This document shows positions 54,852-64,000 of a stretch of DNA of 64,000 bases, piece after piece. The DNA is from Branchiostoma floridae (lineage: Eukaryota > Chordata > Leptocardii > Amphioxiformes > Branchiostomatidae). The stretch covers positions 30,544,511-30,608,510 of the forward strand of contig NC_049981.1 in the NCBI RefSeq assembly GCF_000003815.2. Direction: 5' to 3'. Every line of letters begins with the position of its first letter. The stretch's first letter is position 1. A model generated the notes under the pieces. That model was given only the letters and a program-made list of their open reading frames with translations, searched no databases and was not told the origin of the DNA. Position numbers and translations under genes: made by a program.

Positions 54852-55580
54852 CTGTAATAGCCAATAAGAGCCTGCAATTAGTGTCATGTGACCAAAACCA
54901 ACCAATCAGCAGCAAGAGTTTTCTCAACTTTCTCATACTCATCATCTGTGCAGTTGTCACCTGTAATGGCCAATCAGAGCCTACAATTAGTGTCTTGTGA
55001 TCAAAACCAACCAATCAGCAGCAGGAGCTGTCTTAAGTTTTTCACACTCTTCATCTGTGCAGTGTCACCTGTAATGGCCAATCATAACTCACAATTAGTG
55101 TCATGTGATCAAAACCAACCAATCAGCAGCAGGAGCTGTCTTAAGTTTCTCATACTCCTCATCTGTGCAGTTGTCACCTGTAATAGCCAATCAGAGCCTA
55201 CAATTAGTGTCATGTGGTTACAATCAACCAATCAGCTGCAGGCATTGTCTAAATTTTTTCACACTCTTCATCTGTGCAGTTGTCACCTGTAATGGCCAAT
55301 CATAGCCTACAATAAGTGTCATGTGATCAAAACCAACCAATCGGCAGCAGGAGCTGTCTTAAGTTTTTCACACTCTTCATCTGTGCATTTGTTACCTATA
55401 ATGGCCAATCAGGGCCTTCAATAAGTGTCATGTGATCAAAACCAACCAATCAGCTGCAGGAGCTGTCTAAAGTTTCTCATACTCCTCATCTGTGCAGTTG
55501 TCACCTGTATTGACCAATCAGAGCCTACAATGAGTGTCATGTGATCAAAACCAACCAATCATCTGTGAAGTTTGTCACCT
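54852..55580. repeat. About 110-bp tandem array copying an EF-hand exon acceptor
   Basis: Units contain CTCATCTGTGCAGTTGTCAC, CTGTAATGGCCAATCAGAGC, AGTGTCATGTGATCAAAACC and AACCAATCAGCAGCAGGAGC. On the minus strand each has ATTACAG followed by GTGACAACTGCACAGATGAG, equivalent to the acceptor plus first bases of the exon at 54851. About seven units. Confidence 0.92.
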
Positions 55581-58210
55581 GAGTGTAGAATTTTTGGTGC
55601 CCTTTCCCCTCTAGTTATTTCCTTTGTCAGCCAACCAAAGCCTAAAATAAGTGTCACATGACTACAATCAACCAATCACAGGTACTTGTTTTCATATCAA
55701 CCCTCTCAGTATCAGGACCAATGAAAACAAGGATTTACAAGCACAGCGTGATGCTTGGAAGGGTTAAAGCAGAGGTCATCGGGAGACTGTCCCCATTGCA
55801 GCCCAGAATTCAGCACCATGGACAGTACAGGTTGTAGCCAGCCTGAAATCATTTTCCATCCCCTCAACTCTGAATAGAAATCCTATTGAGCATCAAAAGC
55901 CCTTTGAGGTTCCCAGGAGGGTCTGAGGGCATGCTCTCCCAGAAAATTTTGGAATCTAGACCCTCTGAAATGCTATTTCCTGCATTTTGAGGTGTAAATT
56001 TTGCAGGAAGACCAAGCTGTTCAATGGCAATTGTTTTTTATTGTATCTTTACATGTTGATTTTTGTCTGTCACACAGGACGGAACGGGAAAAATCTTTTT
56101 CATCATCCCCAGAACAGCAGAGAATTCAGCACCAGACAGTGGGGTACAAAAGGAATTCTCTCAAGATTTGGATCTACATCTACATAAGGGTTACACTCAA
56201 AATAGCCTCACAAGGGGCAACATAGGAAGGCGAGTTGAGGGCCCGTGTTAGGGTGGGCACAGAAAGTCTCAACAGTGGGAGCAATTACCAGTAAGCTAGG
56301 CAGGGTATTCCACTATGAAATAAATGTAGGAAAAAATGAAAATTTGTAGGTGCCCATACGAGCGTATATGGTCTGGTGGTCTATTTAAGGTGGTGGCTCC
56401 TTGCCTGGATGTGCCCCTTGGGTGGTTTTGAGAAGACTGTGTGTTTATATAGATCTGTTCCTATGTGAAACATTATACAGTAAAACATTCCATTGCAAAA
56501 CAGCCTCATTCTGTTTTGTACACTCACATCAGATGTCAGGTCACAAAAAATGTCATCTACAGAATCAAACTGAGACTTACTGTAAATTTACAAATGTTCA
56601 CAGCGGTTCTTATGTATTTGGGCAGTGGCCTCTTCACCGAGAACATAAAACCATCGCAAACATTTTCCATTACATTGACGCTGCTTGCCAAACTATTCAG
56701 ACATGCTTCACTTCTTAAATTCGTACTAATTTTCTGTATGTCATTATTTCCTCAACACTTAAAGCCTTTTTGTAGTGCTATAAGGTACAGTAGCGCTAAA
56801 AACATTAGCAAAGGCCTCAGACAAAATGGACAGCAAATTGAATTTGACGGTTTCAGAACACAAAAAGATTACAGAAGACAAGTTTTATTGACACAACAAT
56901 CTGGACCATGTCATGCTAAGATTTTCTGACTTAAGTCATTGTGATTGAAGCTCCCTTGCAAAGCTACTGTCAAATATGACTTACATAATAGCAGACAACA
57001 TTTTACTAATCAATAAGATCAATAGCTTGCACTACAGACTTTCCCCGCACACTCTCTTTTAATGTTGATTGACCAGCTAAGAACTATCTTATTCAATCCA
57101 AGAACAAAAAAGAAATAAAATGGTGTAGTCTTCTGGGTTTGCAACAAGATAGGAGTTTTCCCTCAAACTGGTTTCATGTCGACTGTCCGTCTTCTTACCC
57201 AAAGATGAATTAGTGAAGCTCTATACAGATCTATGGACAAATATGAACAACTTGGGAGTTAATAGCAGACAGAATTCTGCCAATCAATAAGATCCTATGA
57301 ATTTCAGAGCAAGCTCTTGATTGAGTCGTATTGATTACGGATATACGCCATGACATCACCACCAGGCAACCGCATGAAATACGGCCAGCACTTGGCCCCT
57401 TTTTATTGGCTGCAAACCCTGCAGGGATGTTTTGTGTAGTTATGTTATACCTCTGGAAAACATATTGTTTTTGCTGGTGTATTTTCTTTCTTTCCTTCTT
57501 CTTCTTCTGTCATGAACCAATCAGAGCTAAGAACTGCCGTGTGACTTTCTCCTCATACTCCATGTTTCCATGTTGATATTCCAATCTAGCATGTTTTTAA
57601 AGCTGAGAAGAAAGAACTTTTAAATTAGTGTGACCCACTCCACCTCTCAGGTGATATTCCACAAGGTCTGGCCATGGTGTCAACAAAATCCCAGTGATAT
57701 GCCATGTGTAACCATACATGTAGATTCTAAAGATTACACTTAGCTTGTGGGGATTTAATGTTGAGAAAATGGAATGTTCAAGGTGGTTTTGAGTCATATA
57801 CTGTAGTCACATGCAATGCTTATATTTGTAAGATTAAAAAGATTTGCGTGACACATCTTCCTGTAGTTTGTTATCTGAAAATGTGATAGATCTCAGATAC
57901 TTGCATATCTATGCAACAGTATCCCTGGGGATTTGATGCAGATGTGAAGGCAGGTCTCGTGTGTGAAGGAACATGAAACAAGATTCCCTTAATTAGCCTC
58001 TACATTATTAAAGCTCCATAGCTTATACCACAGGTATTAATTATGGTCTTCCCATGGGGTTTAATACTTCATAGGAGTTCATCACAGTTGAGTGGATTAA
58101 TCAAGAATTGTGGTTTTCATCATGAGTCCAATGATGGTCTTAAAGAAAAAGCCCTTCTTTCAAGTATTTCATATATTGTAGGCTAATCACGTGCAATTAG
58201 ACTGTGTGCA
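55581..58210. other. FSTL upstream intron, no supported exon
   Basis: AT-rich. A MITE-C-like fragment lies at 56579-56685 (CTTACTGTAAATTTACAAAT, GTTCACAGCGGTTC) and a weak MITE-A end near 57097. No Kazal-type cysteine pattern was recognised on the minus strand. Confidence 0.45.
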
Positions 58211-58500
58211 AGGGGTGTCTGTGTGGTGTAACGGCTAGAGCATTGGAATCAGAATCAGTATGTCCCGAGTTCAATACTCGGCATGCTCTGGCCCCTATGA
58301 CTGTCACAGTAGAGTGACGAATGCTTAACCGGAAAAACTTTACGAAAACAAGGCCCAAGGACAAGGATCATGTCTTGCTGCCCTTTTATGAAGTGAGTGT
58401 GTCTGTATCTGTATCTATATAGCCAGTATAACGGCCCTTCGGCGTAACACACCAGCTTTGCAAGCACGCGGCGTGGCAGCAGCTGGTTACATTACACTGA
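58211..58500 (+). mobile_element. tRNA-derived SINE, second family
   Basis: Head with A-box-like TGGTGTAACGGCTAGAGCA and B-box-like GAGTTCAATACTC spaced as in a tRNA, then a body ending GGCGTAACACACCAGCTTTG and CAGCAGCTGGTTACATTACA. The 3' part recurs inverted at 29985-30085. Confidence 0.7.
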
Positions 58501-58720
58501 AGGACCCGTCACACCTAACTTTTGCACATCTATCTGCAAGCGTGTCATATTCAAGTTTTCCTCCCTGCCCATTGCTTTTATGATGCCTGCTTGCTATATT
58601 TTCACCTTTTTTTTAAATTATGAGAAAATACATATTAAATTGGTGTTGCCCTAGCATATCAGTAGAGCATCATATTAGCTCTATTTTGCAAACCATAACT
58701 TTTAGGTGTATTGGTGTCAA

Positions 58721-59182
58721 CGATGTCATTGAAACTCCTTGACGTTGTAACCTTTCCAGATGGGTTCCACCCCGCAGGTGGGTATCCCGACAAATTACAG
58801 AGCTAACGTCATCGTTACTGTCATCATAAGTGCTAGAGTTTCAGCCCTTTGATATGCTATCAGTGCCAGGGTCGGCCGCTGACCTAAAAAAAATAAACCT
58901 CTGCACAAGGCCGAAGTCCCTTCCGGGTTTTTTTGCACTACAAGCGCGCAAAGCTGCTACTTTGGGGGAATATGCTTTCCCAGATATATCCGGGCGATGC
59001 ACACAGGACATGTATATGTGTGCCGGATATATCAGGGAATGGCAGTTTAGGGGTTAACTTTTAGATGTGCTAGTGTCAGAGATGTCATTGAAACTCCTTG
59101 ACGTTGTGACTGCCAACCTTTCCAGATGGGTCCCATCTCGATAAATCACGGAGCTATCGTCATAGTTATTGTCATCATTAAT
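58721..59182. repeat. About 110-bp direct duplication flanking a MITE-D
   Basis: GATGTCATTGAAACTCCTTG, ACGTTGTAACCTTTCCAGAT, TTACAGAGCTAACGTCATCG (58721-58834) recurs as GATGTCATTGAAACTCCTTG, CCTTTCCAGATGGGTCCCAT, CACGGAGCTATCGTCATAG (59071-59182). Confidence 0.75.
58835..59056. mobile_element. MITE-D copy 2
   Basis: GCTATCAGTGCCAGGGTCGG, CAAGGCCGAAGTCCC, GGATATATCAGGGAATGGCA and TTTAGGGGTTAA match 1307-1535 in the same orientation. The left inverted end is eroded (GAGTTTCAGC). Confidence 0.7.
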
Positions 59183-59391
59183 GCATGCAATCAGGATGGC
59201 ACACGTCTGCGCTTGTCCAAGGTGACCCAAGCAATGTTCTGACAAACAAAGACATAGATAACTCTCCCAGCTGTTAATTTGTGTTAACCAATTAACAGGA
59301 ATCCTGGCGCCTCTTGGTAATTTGAGACATGACTAGAATATAGAGCAGGCATATCATATGACAATCAGGTGACAAAAAAGCTTATCCAAGG

Positions 59392-59718
59392 TTATAGGCT
59401 ACACTAATCAAATTTGTTGTTTCCCAGATTTTTAAAAATGAAAATGTATAGAGGAAAACTTGAATATGACAATGTATTCATTCCATAAAACTGAGTGTAC
59501 CATAACGTTTGATTAGTCACGTTATATGTTATATGAATATTATTTAGTTTATGTTGATTGATTTAGGCTCCCTTGGAAATCAGTTTTTTCTTTAAACTGT
59601 ATGGATTTACCCTAAAAGATTAATAAATAAATAAACAAATTATGTTTTCCAATTAAGGATCATTTTGTATTTTTTTATAAAATCCGAAAACCAACAAAAT
59701 AAATTGGTGTGACCTGAC
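59392..59718. mobile_element. MITE-A copy carrying a LINE-like tail
   Basis: Left TAGGCTACACTAATCAAATT with GTTTCCCAGATT, right CCGAAAACCAACAAAATAAA then TTGGTGTGACCT. It contains a GATTTACCCTAAAAGATTAA tail resembling the one near 26824, so another element probably inserted into it. Confidence 0.65.
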
Positions 59719-59967
59719 AATATCATGCCCATAGCTTGAAAACTGGATACTTGATACCTGCTCAAGTTCCCATTCAAATTTATGTGAAATAGACCAGCAG
59801 GCATCTATGAATAAAAAAATGCAATTCAGCAGACAGCAGGTTGGTCTGCTGAGTTACCGGCAATAGTTTTCTTTTCTACACAATCAAAGCGCAAAGCCAG
59901 CATTTTTCTGCTCTAGTTATGAATTGTGATTATCAGTATGTTGTGAATTGTGATGATACAAGCTAAA

Positions 59968-60202
59968 CTTAGGCCACACGAATTTCATTTGTTGGTTGAA
60001 TGGATTTTAGAAAAATTCTAAAAAAATATGCTTAACTTGAAAAGCATAGCCAAAGGACCAGGTTTATCCCTGGGTGCACTCAGTTGTATGGAGTGAATAC
60101 TGTCAAGTTTTTCTCCCTGCCCTATGCTTTTATGATGTCCATTTGCTATGTTTTTTATTTGTAAAAATCCGACAACCAAGGAAATCAATTGGCCTGGCCT
60201 AA
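59968..60202. mobile_element. MITE-A copy, reverse orientation of core
   Basis: Left TTAGGCCACACGAATTTCAT with GTTGGTTG, right CCGACAACCAAGGAAATCAA then TTGGCCTGGCCTAA. Core (GGGTGCACTCAGTTGTATGG) is inverted relative to the copy at 48395. Confidence 0.8.
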
Positions 60203-60825
60203 GCAATGCATTTGGGAGGAAAATTGTCCACATGTGGTCATCTGTGAATCACTAGAAATCAATATAAAGAAGGACAGACTCCCAGAGGCAACAACACTAT
60301 AAACAAGTCTCCTCTGTTTGTTCAGAAAGAGTCTATATAATCAAAACATTGTCTCTGTTTCTGTACCTAATAATGGTCCCTGATCCCAAGATTTCATAGC
60401 CTGGGTAACTGCCAGACAGATGGCGTTTTGGGTGTTTGCTTCAATTCGCTCACGTGTAGAGACCAATCAGCGTCCTCGTCCAAAATTTGGACAATTCCAG
60501 ATGTTAGAGATGTCAAGATTCCCAGACGGAACTGCAGAGAAGTGACTGTACATGTATAGAGTGTACAAAAGATGTCAGAGCAAACTACTATCCGGATGGT
60601 ACCCAGGCTAAAGATTTGGAGCATCTTGGTGATCATTTGCCACATCACCACTCAAGCACTGATTGAGGAAGATAGCGTCCAAGGACACAAAAACCATTTT
60701 GTGCTTCGACAATTTAGATAACTGGTATCTGCTGCACTCATCATAGTCAACGCGCTTCCTGCCATTGCCAGGCAAACTCTGCCTACTGCAACATTTGAAA
60801 TATTTGCAGTTGAACTCAATATTTT

Positions 60826-61158
60826 CAGGGCTCAAAATACTTTTTTCTGCATACCTGCACTGGTGCAGGCAACATTGAAAATTACCTGCACCAGAAAAAT
60901 TTTCCCTGCACCACTTTGAACTTAAAGATTATGAATCATCCTAAAATTGTTCAGGAGCCATTCATTGCTGCTTCTTCTTTCATACTTTATCAATGCAGCT
61001 AATAACAATCCATACACACCTACATGTACATCATAGGGCATTTATGTACAAAACCCAGTACATGGACCAGTGCAGGTTAGGTGCAGGTAGACACCAGAAA
61101 TACCAGCTCTAAGTTAACCTGCACTATCCTGCATATGCAGGTGGTATTTTGAGCCCTG
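60826..61158. mobile_element. hAT-type MITE-H copy 2
   Basis: CAGGGCTCAAAATACTTTTT at the left and GGTATTTTGAGCCCTG at the right. Interior matches 50573-50902 closely. Intact CAGGGCTC/GAGCCCTG termini. Confidence 0.85.
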
Positions 61159-61289
61159 GACAAACGACAACTCTACGCCATGCATAACGACGGCCATCCA
61201 TAACCAGAGGATGCACCTAACAGGCATGTGGTGCGATATGAAGAAATGGCTGAAGCGGACCTGCTATGGCAACCAGCCGAGCATCCATG

Positions 61290-61480
61290 GTTCTAATCCT
61301 ATGATGCGCCACCAATGTTGTGCCCTTGAGAAAGTCACTTTATACGACTTTCCTTACTCCACCTAGTTGTAAAAATGGGTACCTGGCGTTGATTGTGGAA
61401 GTAAAAGACATTGCAGGGAGAAGGTTTTGGCTCCACCTTCCAATAATGTGCCCTAGACACAGTGGATAACAACCCACTGC
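61290..61480 (+). mobile_element. SINE body fragment
   Basis: TGTGCCCTTGAGAAAGTCAC, ACGACTTTCCTTACTCC and TAAAAATGGGTACCTGGCG correspond to the bodies of the SINEs at 26338 and 53710, here in the opposite orientation. Preceded by a weak B-box-like TTCTAATCC. Confidence 0.5.
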
Positions 61481-61659
61481 CCCACCACCTCAAAAGGATA
61501 TAGGACTACCTTTGCCTACCTAATTTTGTGATCCTATTTTTGAAAACATGAATATGTGCTCTGACTAACATTGTGTTGCGATAGTTAGTATGTGGGCGAA
61601 GCCCAACATTTAGTTTTTCCTCAGATATTTGCATATTCCAACCGGAAATCAGAAAAAAT

Positions 61660-61915
61660 GGAAGCTGTAAACATGCACTCCACGTTTCAAGCTTTTTGAT
61701 TGGGTTACAGTCGCACTTTCTCGGTTTTACGTCAGAGGTGAACCTATCAACGCACAGAACACAATCGGCATCGACTTTGATAATAGCCAATCAGAACTCA
61801 GAAAAACTGGAAGCTGTCAACATATATTCCGCGTTTCCAGCTTTTTGATTGGGACAAAGTCGCGGACTGTCTCGGGTGTACGCAGAACTGAACCAATCAA
61901 CGCACAGGACACAAA
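61660..61915 (+). promoter_or_regulatory. Duplicated CCAAT-box promoter-like region
   Basis: A unit of about 150 bp occurs twice (TGGAAGCTGTAAACAT.. CAAGCTTTTTGATTGGG.. ATCAACGCACAGAACACAA, and TGGAAGCTGTCAACAT.. CCAGCTTTTTGATTGGG.. ATCAACGCACAGGACACAA). CCAAT boxes: inverted at 61698 and 61847, direct at 61787 and 61893. The second unit abuts the ATG at 61916. No TATA box is evident. Confidence 0.5.
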
Positions 61916-62086
61916 ATGGCATTCGGCATGCAGTTTGACAAATTGAATACTATAGCAGCTGAGACGACCAAACAGGCGCTCAAGGAAGAAGTTGCCCGCC
62001 ATGGAATGAACGAGATTGATAAATTTTCACACAAAAACGTTATCTTCAGAAAATTGGACCTTGGAATCTTGCAAATTCAACGGTGA
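61916..62086 (+). CDS. Short ORF or first coding exon, unknown product
   Basis: ATG in ACAAAATGG (purine at -3, G at +4) opens 56 codons to TGA: MAFGMQFDKLNTIAAETTKQ, ALKEEVARHGMNEIDKFSHK, then NVIFRKLDLGILQIQR. Alternatively a donor CAACG/GTGAAC after 62082 would make it a first exon leaving in phase 2. Composition is protein-like (amphipathic, no low complexity) and unlike the AT-rich surroundings. I do not recognise the family, and no continuation exon was identified in the last 2 kb. Confidence 0.4.
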   Translation: MAFGMQFDKLNTIAAETTKQALKEEVARHGMNEIDKFSHKNVIFRKLDLGILQIQR

Positions 62087-62144
62087 ACGGACGTGTTCAA
62101 GCAACGCAATACATTTGTATACCTGTTAAAACGTGCGCTTGTAA

Positions 62145-62225
62145 CATGTCGTAGCACTGGCTCAGTGGTATTATTCACGCGTGATAAACCAACGCTCCGG
62201 GATCGAATCCATGGACAAATAATGT
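62145..62225 (+). mobile_element. tRNA-like SINE head
   Basis: GGCTCAGTGGTATTA resembles an A box and GGGATCGAATCC a B box, followed by T-runs (62224 on). Stems do not close into a full cloverleaf, so a tRNA-derived SINE remnant is more likely than a tRNA gene. Confidence 0.4.
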
Positions 62226-62226
62226 T

Positions 62227-63171
62227 TTTTAATTTTTTTTTCTTTTTGCTGCATTTTCGCGAAAATGTTGCCTTTCTTATTGCTTCTTTTCTTGCGATTT
62301 TTGCTTTCTTTTCCCTTCGCCCACATCCTGCATTTTTTTCAAAAATGTTGCCTTTCTAGTTTCAAATACATTAATGCTAGATCTACAGTGTGTATACACT
62401 ACACACAAAAGTTAACATATTCTGACTGTTGTGCAGTTGAAATATGGGATTCATAGGCAGAGTTGACAACTGTGATATAAAATATATAGATAAGAATCGA
62501 TTCTTATTTCTGCCTGGCATGTTTATTTCTGCAATGCCTGTCATATTGTTAGATGAATTTTGTCACACAAGCTTTCGAACCATGAAAAATTATTTGATGA
62601 ATACAGCTGACAGATACATGTACATATATGCAACAAATGCATCACAAGTCATTTTTGTGAAGCAATTGCACATAAAACATTTACGTCTCCCAAAATTGGT
62701 AGATTTATTGAGAAACCTCTGTGTACATCCTGACAGCATTTAGAGATGTGTGCTGGGGAAGAAATGAAGGAGATAGAAATCTTCATGACCTGCTCTACTT
62801 TAACTTGGGAATGGAAATCTAATTATTGTTTCTTTCATGTTTTCTCTGTTTGCTGTCCTTCCATCTCTTTCTTGGTCTTGATTATGGAAAATGATCATAT
62901 CATCAATACTATCACATAATGTGTTAAGAAGCACAATTTCCATGGACTATATCCTGATACATACATTGTACAATGAATATTTTGAATATTGTATATTGTG
63001 CTTAACTGCAATAATTTGAACAGCAACTTATGATTTTATAATTCATCTTTCCATATGACGCCATGTTATTGATCATATGCTGGGACTATGATCCTGTGAA
63101 TTTTATATTGACATGTGACTATTGTACATTGTGCTTTATATGACATAACGATTAACATACATGGAACTGAC
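62227..63171. other. AT-rich sequence without identified features
   Basis: T-rich start, then AT-rich sequence with repeated ATTGTACA.TGTGCTT words near 62960 and 63120. Open frames here are short and lack splice or codon support. Confidence 0.4.
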
Positions 63172-63315
63172 CAGCAACAAGTTTTTGCATTGCCGCGCCA
63201 GCGGCAATGCCTTATGCCAGCTTTCTTCCATGGATCCATGGATCAATGGATCAATGGACGGACCTTGTAACCCAGCCCTTCCAAAGCCTTTTCCAAAGGC
63301 CCTTTGTTATTTTGG
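63172..63315. repeat. Dispersed repeat, partner of 29515-29645
   Basis: TTGCCGCGCCAGCGGCAA hairpin, GCCAGCTTTCTTCCATGGAT, ATCAATGGACGGACC, AACCCAGCCCTTCCAAAGCC. Inverted relative to the other copy. Confidence 0.7.
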
Positions 63316-63389
63316 GTATACAAACAGTTTTAGTAATACAGACAGAGACCAAACTGAAAACCATCATAATATAAGAAGAAACAACTCAT

Positions 63390-64000
63390 GAATGGAAACA
63401 AAGAAAAATGATGTGCCATTCCACCCGAGGCAGACTTGCACCCGCCCAACCTTCTGCCAAGAAACGACACATCAAAGCAAACTGGAAATTATAAAGAGGA
63501 CTAGAGAGTAGAAGGGGAACACCATAGTGAAGGACTGAGCACACACACTGAACATCTAACAGACAATCCACCAATAGCAAAGACAGACTGTAGCACCAAA
63601 CAAAGACTACTACGACAAGGACTTCTAAAAACGTAGAACCAAAACTCCCGTCCGCACACTTGCCCATCTAACAGATTGGCACCACTCAGCCAAGAAACTT
63701 TCAGAACCAAGTCGAACAAACTCCATCTTGAGTTTAAACCTAAGAGCCTCCTTGATTAGAGACACCAGCTCAATGTGAAATACGAAATTATTGTCAAAGA
63801 GAGCCTGACACCTGGACCACCAAATCTTAGACCGAGCGACGGCCAAAATGTAGGTGCAGACATCTCTCTTACACTTCTTCAGGGTAGACGACATAACACC
63901 ATAGAGAGCGACCGCGCGAGAAACACGAAAACTAGAGACCACCCATCGCCTAATGAATCCTTCGACCCAAGTCCAGGTCAGGAGCACCTCGCCACAAGAC
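63390..64000 (-). mobile_element. LINE 3' end (Tx1/L1-like), truncated by window edge
   Basis: The minus-strand frame 63987-63625 reads LYGVMSSTLKKCKRDVCTYI, LAVARSKIWWSRCQALFDNN, then LRFKLKMEFVRLGSESFLAE and SVRWASVRTG before a stop. The K.IW.SRC core and tail resemble the end of non-LTR ORF2 proteins of Tx1/L1-like elements. That is recall-based, and no RT domain is within the window. The frame's initiator is arbitrary, so the element continues past 64000. Confidence 0.5.

Noticed and set aside
62145-62225. Functional tRNA gene
   Set aside because: A- and B-box-like words are present, but the D and anticodon stems do not close. SINE head preferred.
55600-64000. Search for FSTL Kazal and signal-peptide exons
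   Set aside because: No minus-strand segment with the Kazal cysteine spacing or a C-G-S-D-G motif was found. They are presumed outside the window.

Overview
The window is intron-rich animal DNA carrying two large chordate-type genes that converge tail to tail, plus a dense load of short non-autonomous transposons. Exon-intron structure, metazoan protein families (annexin A7/A11-like and follistatin-like 4/5), abundant MITEs, tRNA-derived SINEs and recurring TACATGTA words suggest an invertebrate deuterostome. I favour a cephalochordate (amphioxus, Branchiostoma), but that is inference and not proven by the sequence.

Left part (about 0.66-17.0 kb, + strand): an annexin gene. Its long Pro/Gly/Gln-rich N-terminal arm is encoded by exons at 664, 1691 and 3606. 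Seven copies of a 57-bp phase-0 exon (consensus [17 protein letters not shown]) then lie in tandem between 5062 and 9005. A linker exon starts at 9925, and eight exons encode four annexin repeats ending at the stop at 15434. The 5' end lies outside the window. A repeat-bearing 3' UTR runs to a poly(A) signal near 17000.

Middle (about 17.0-21.9 kb): the convergent intergenic interval, or long 3' UTR of the minus-strand gene, with no gene I can support.

Right part (21.9-54.9 kb, - strand): thirteen 3' exons of a secreted follistatin-like 4/5 gene. They encode a canonical EF-hand, a second EF-hand, two Ig domains each split over two exons, and a C-terminal propeller-like region. Every exon junction keeps phase, which supports the model. 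The signal-peptide and Kazal exons were not found and probably lie beyond 64 kb. A 22-kb intron separates the EF-hand and Ig parts. The tail of the window (55.6-64 kb) holds SINE, hAT, MITE and LINE remnants, and a CCAAT-box-rich putative promoter with a short coding start at 61916 on the + strand.

The most unusual observation is that many of the tandem repeats here are built on exon edges. In the annexin gene these are the 57-bp exon array, a triplicated acceptor at 9820-9925 and a triplicated exon start at 10463-10754. In the follistatin-like gene, a 61-bp minisatellite of about 25 units copies an acceptor plus the first bases of its exon. An array of about seven units of about 110 bp copies another acceptor, a minisatellite of about 27-bp units copies a donor, and a short triplet copies a further donor. 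The result is several series of decoy or alternative splice sites.
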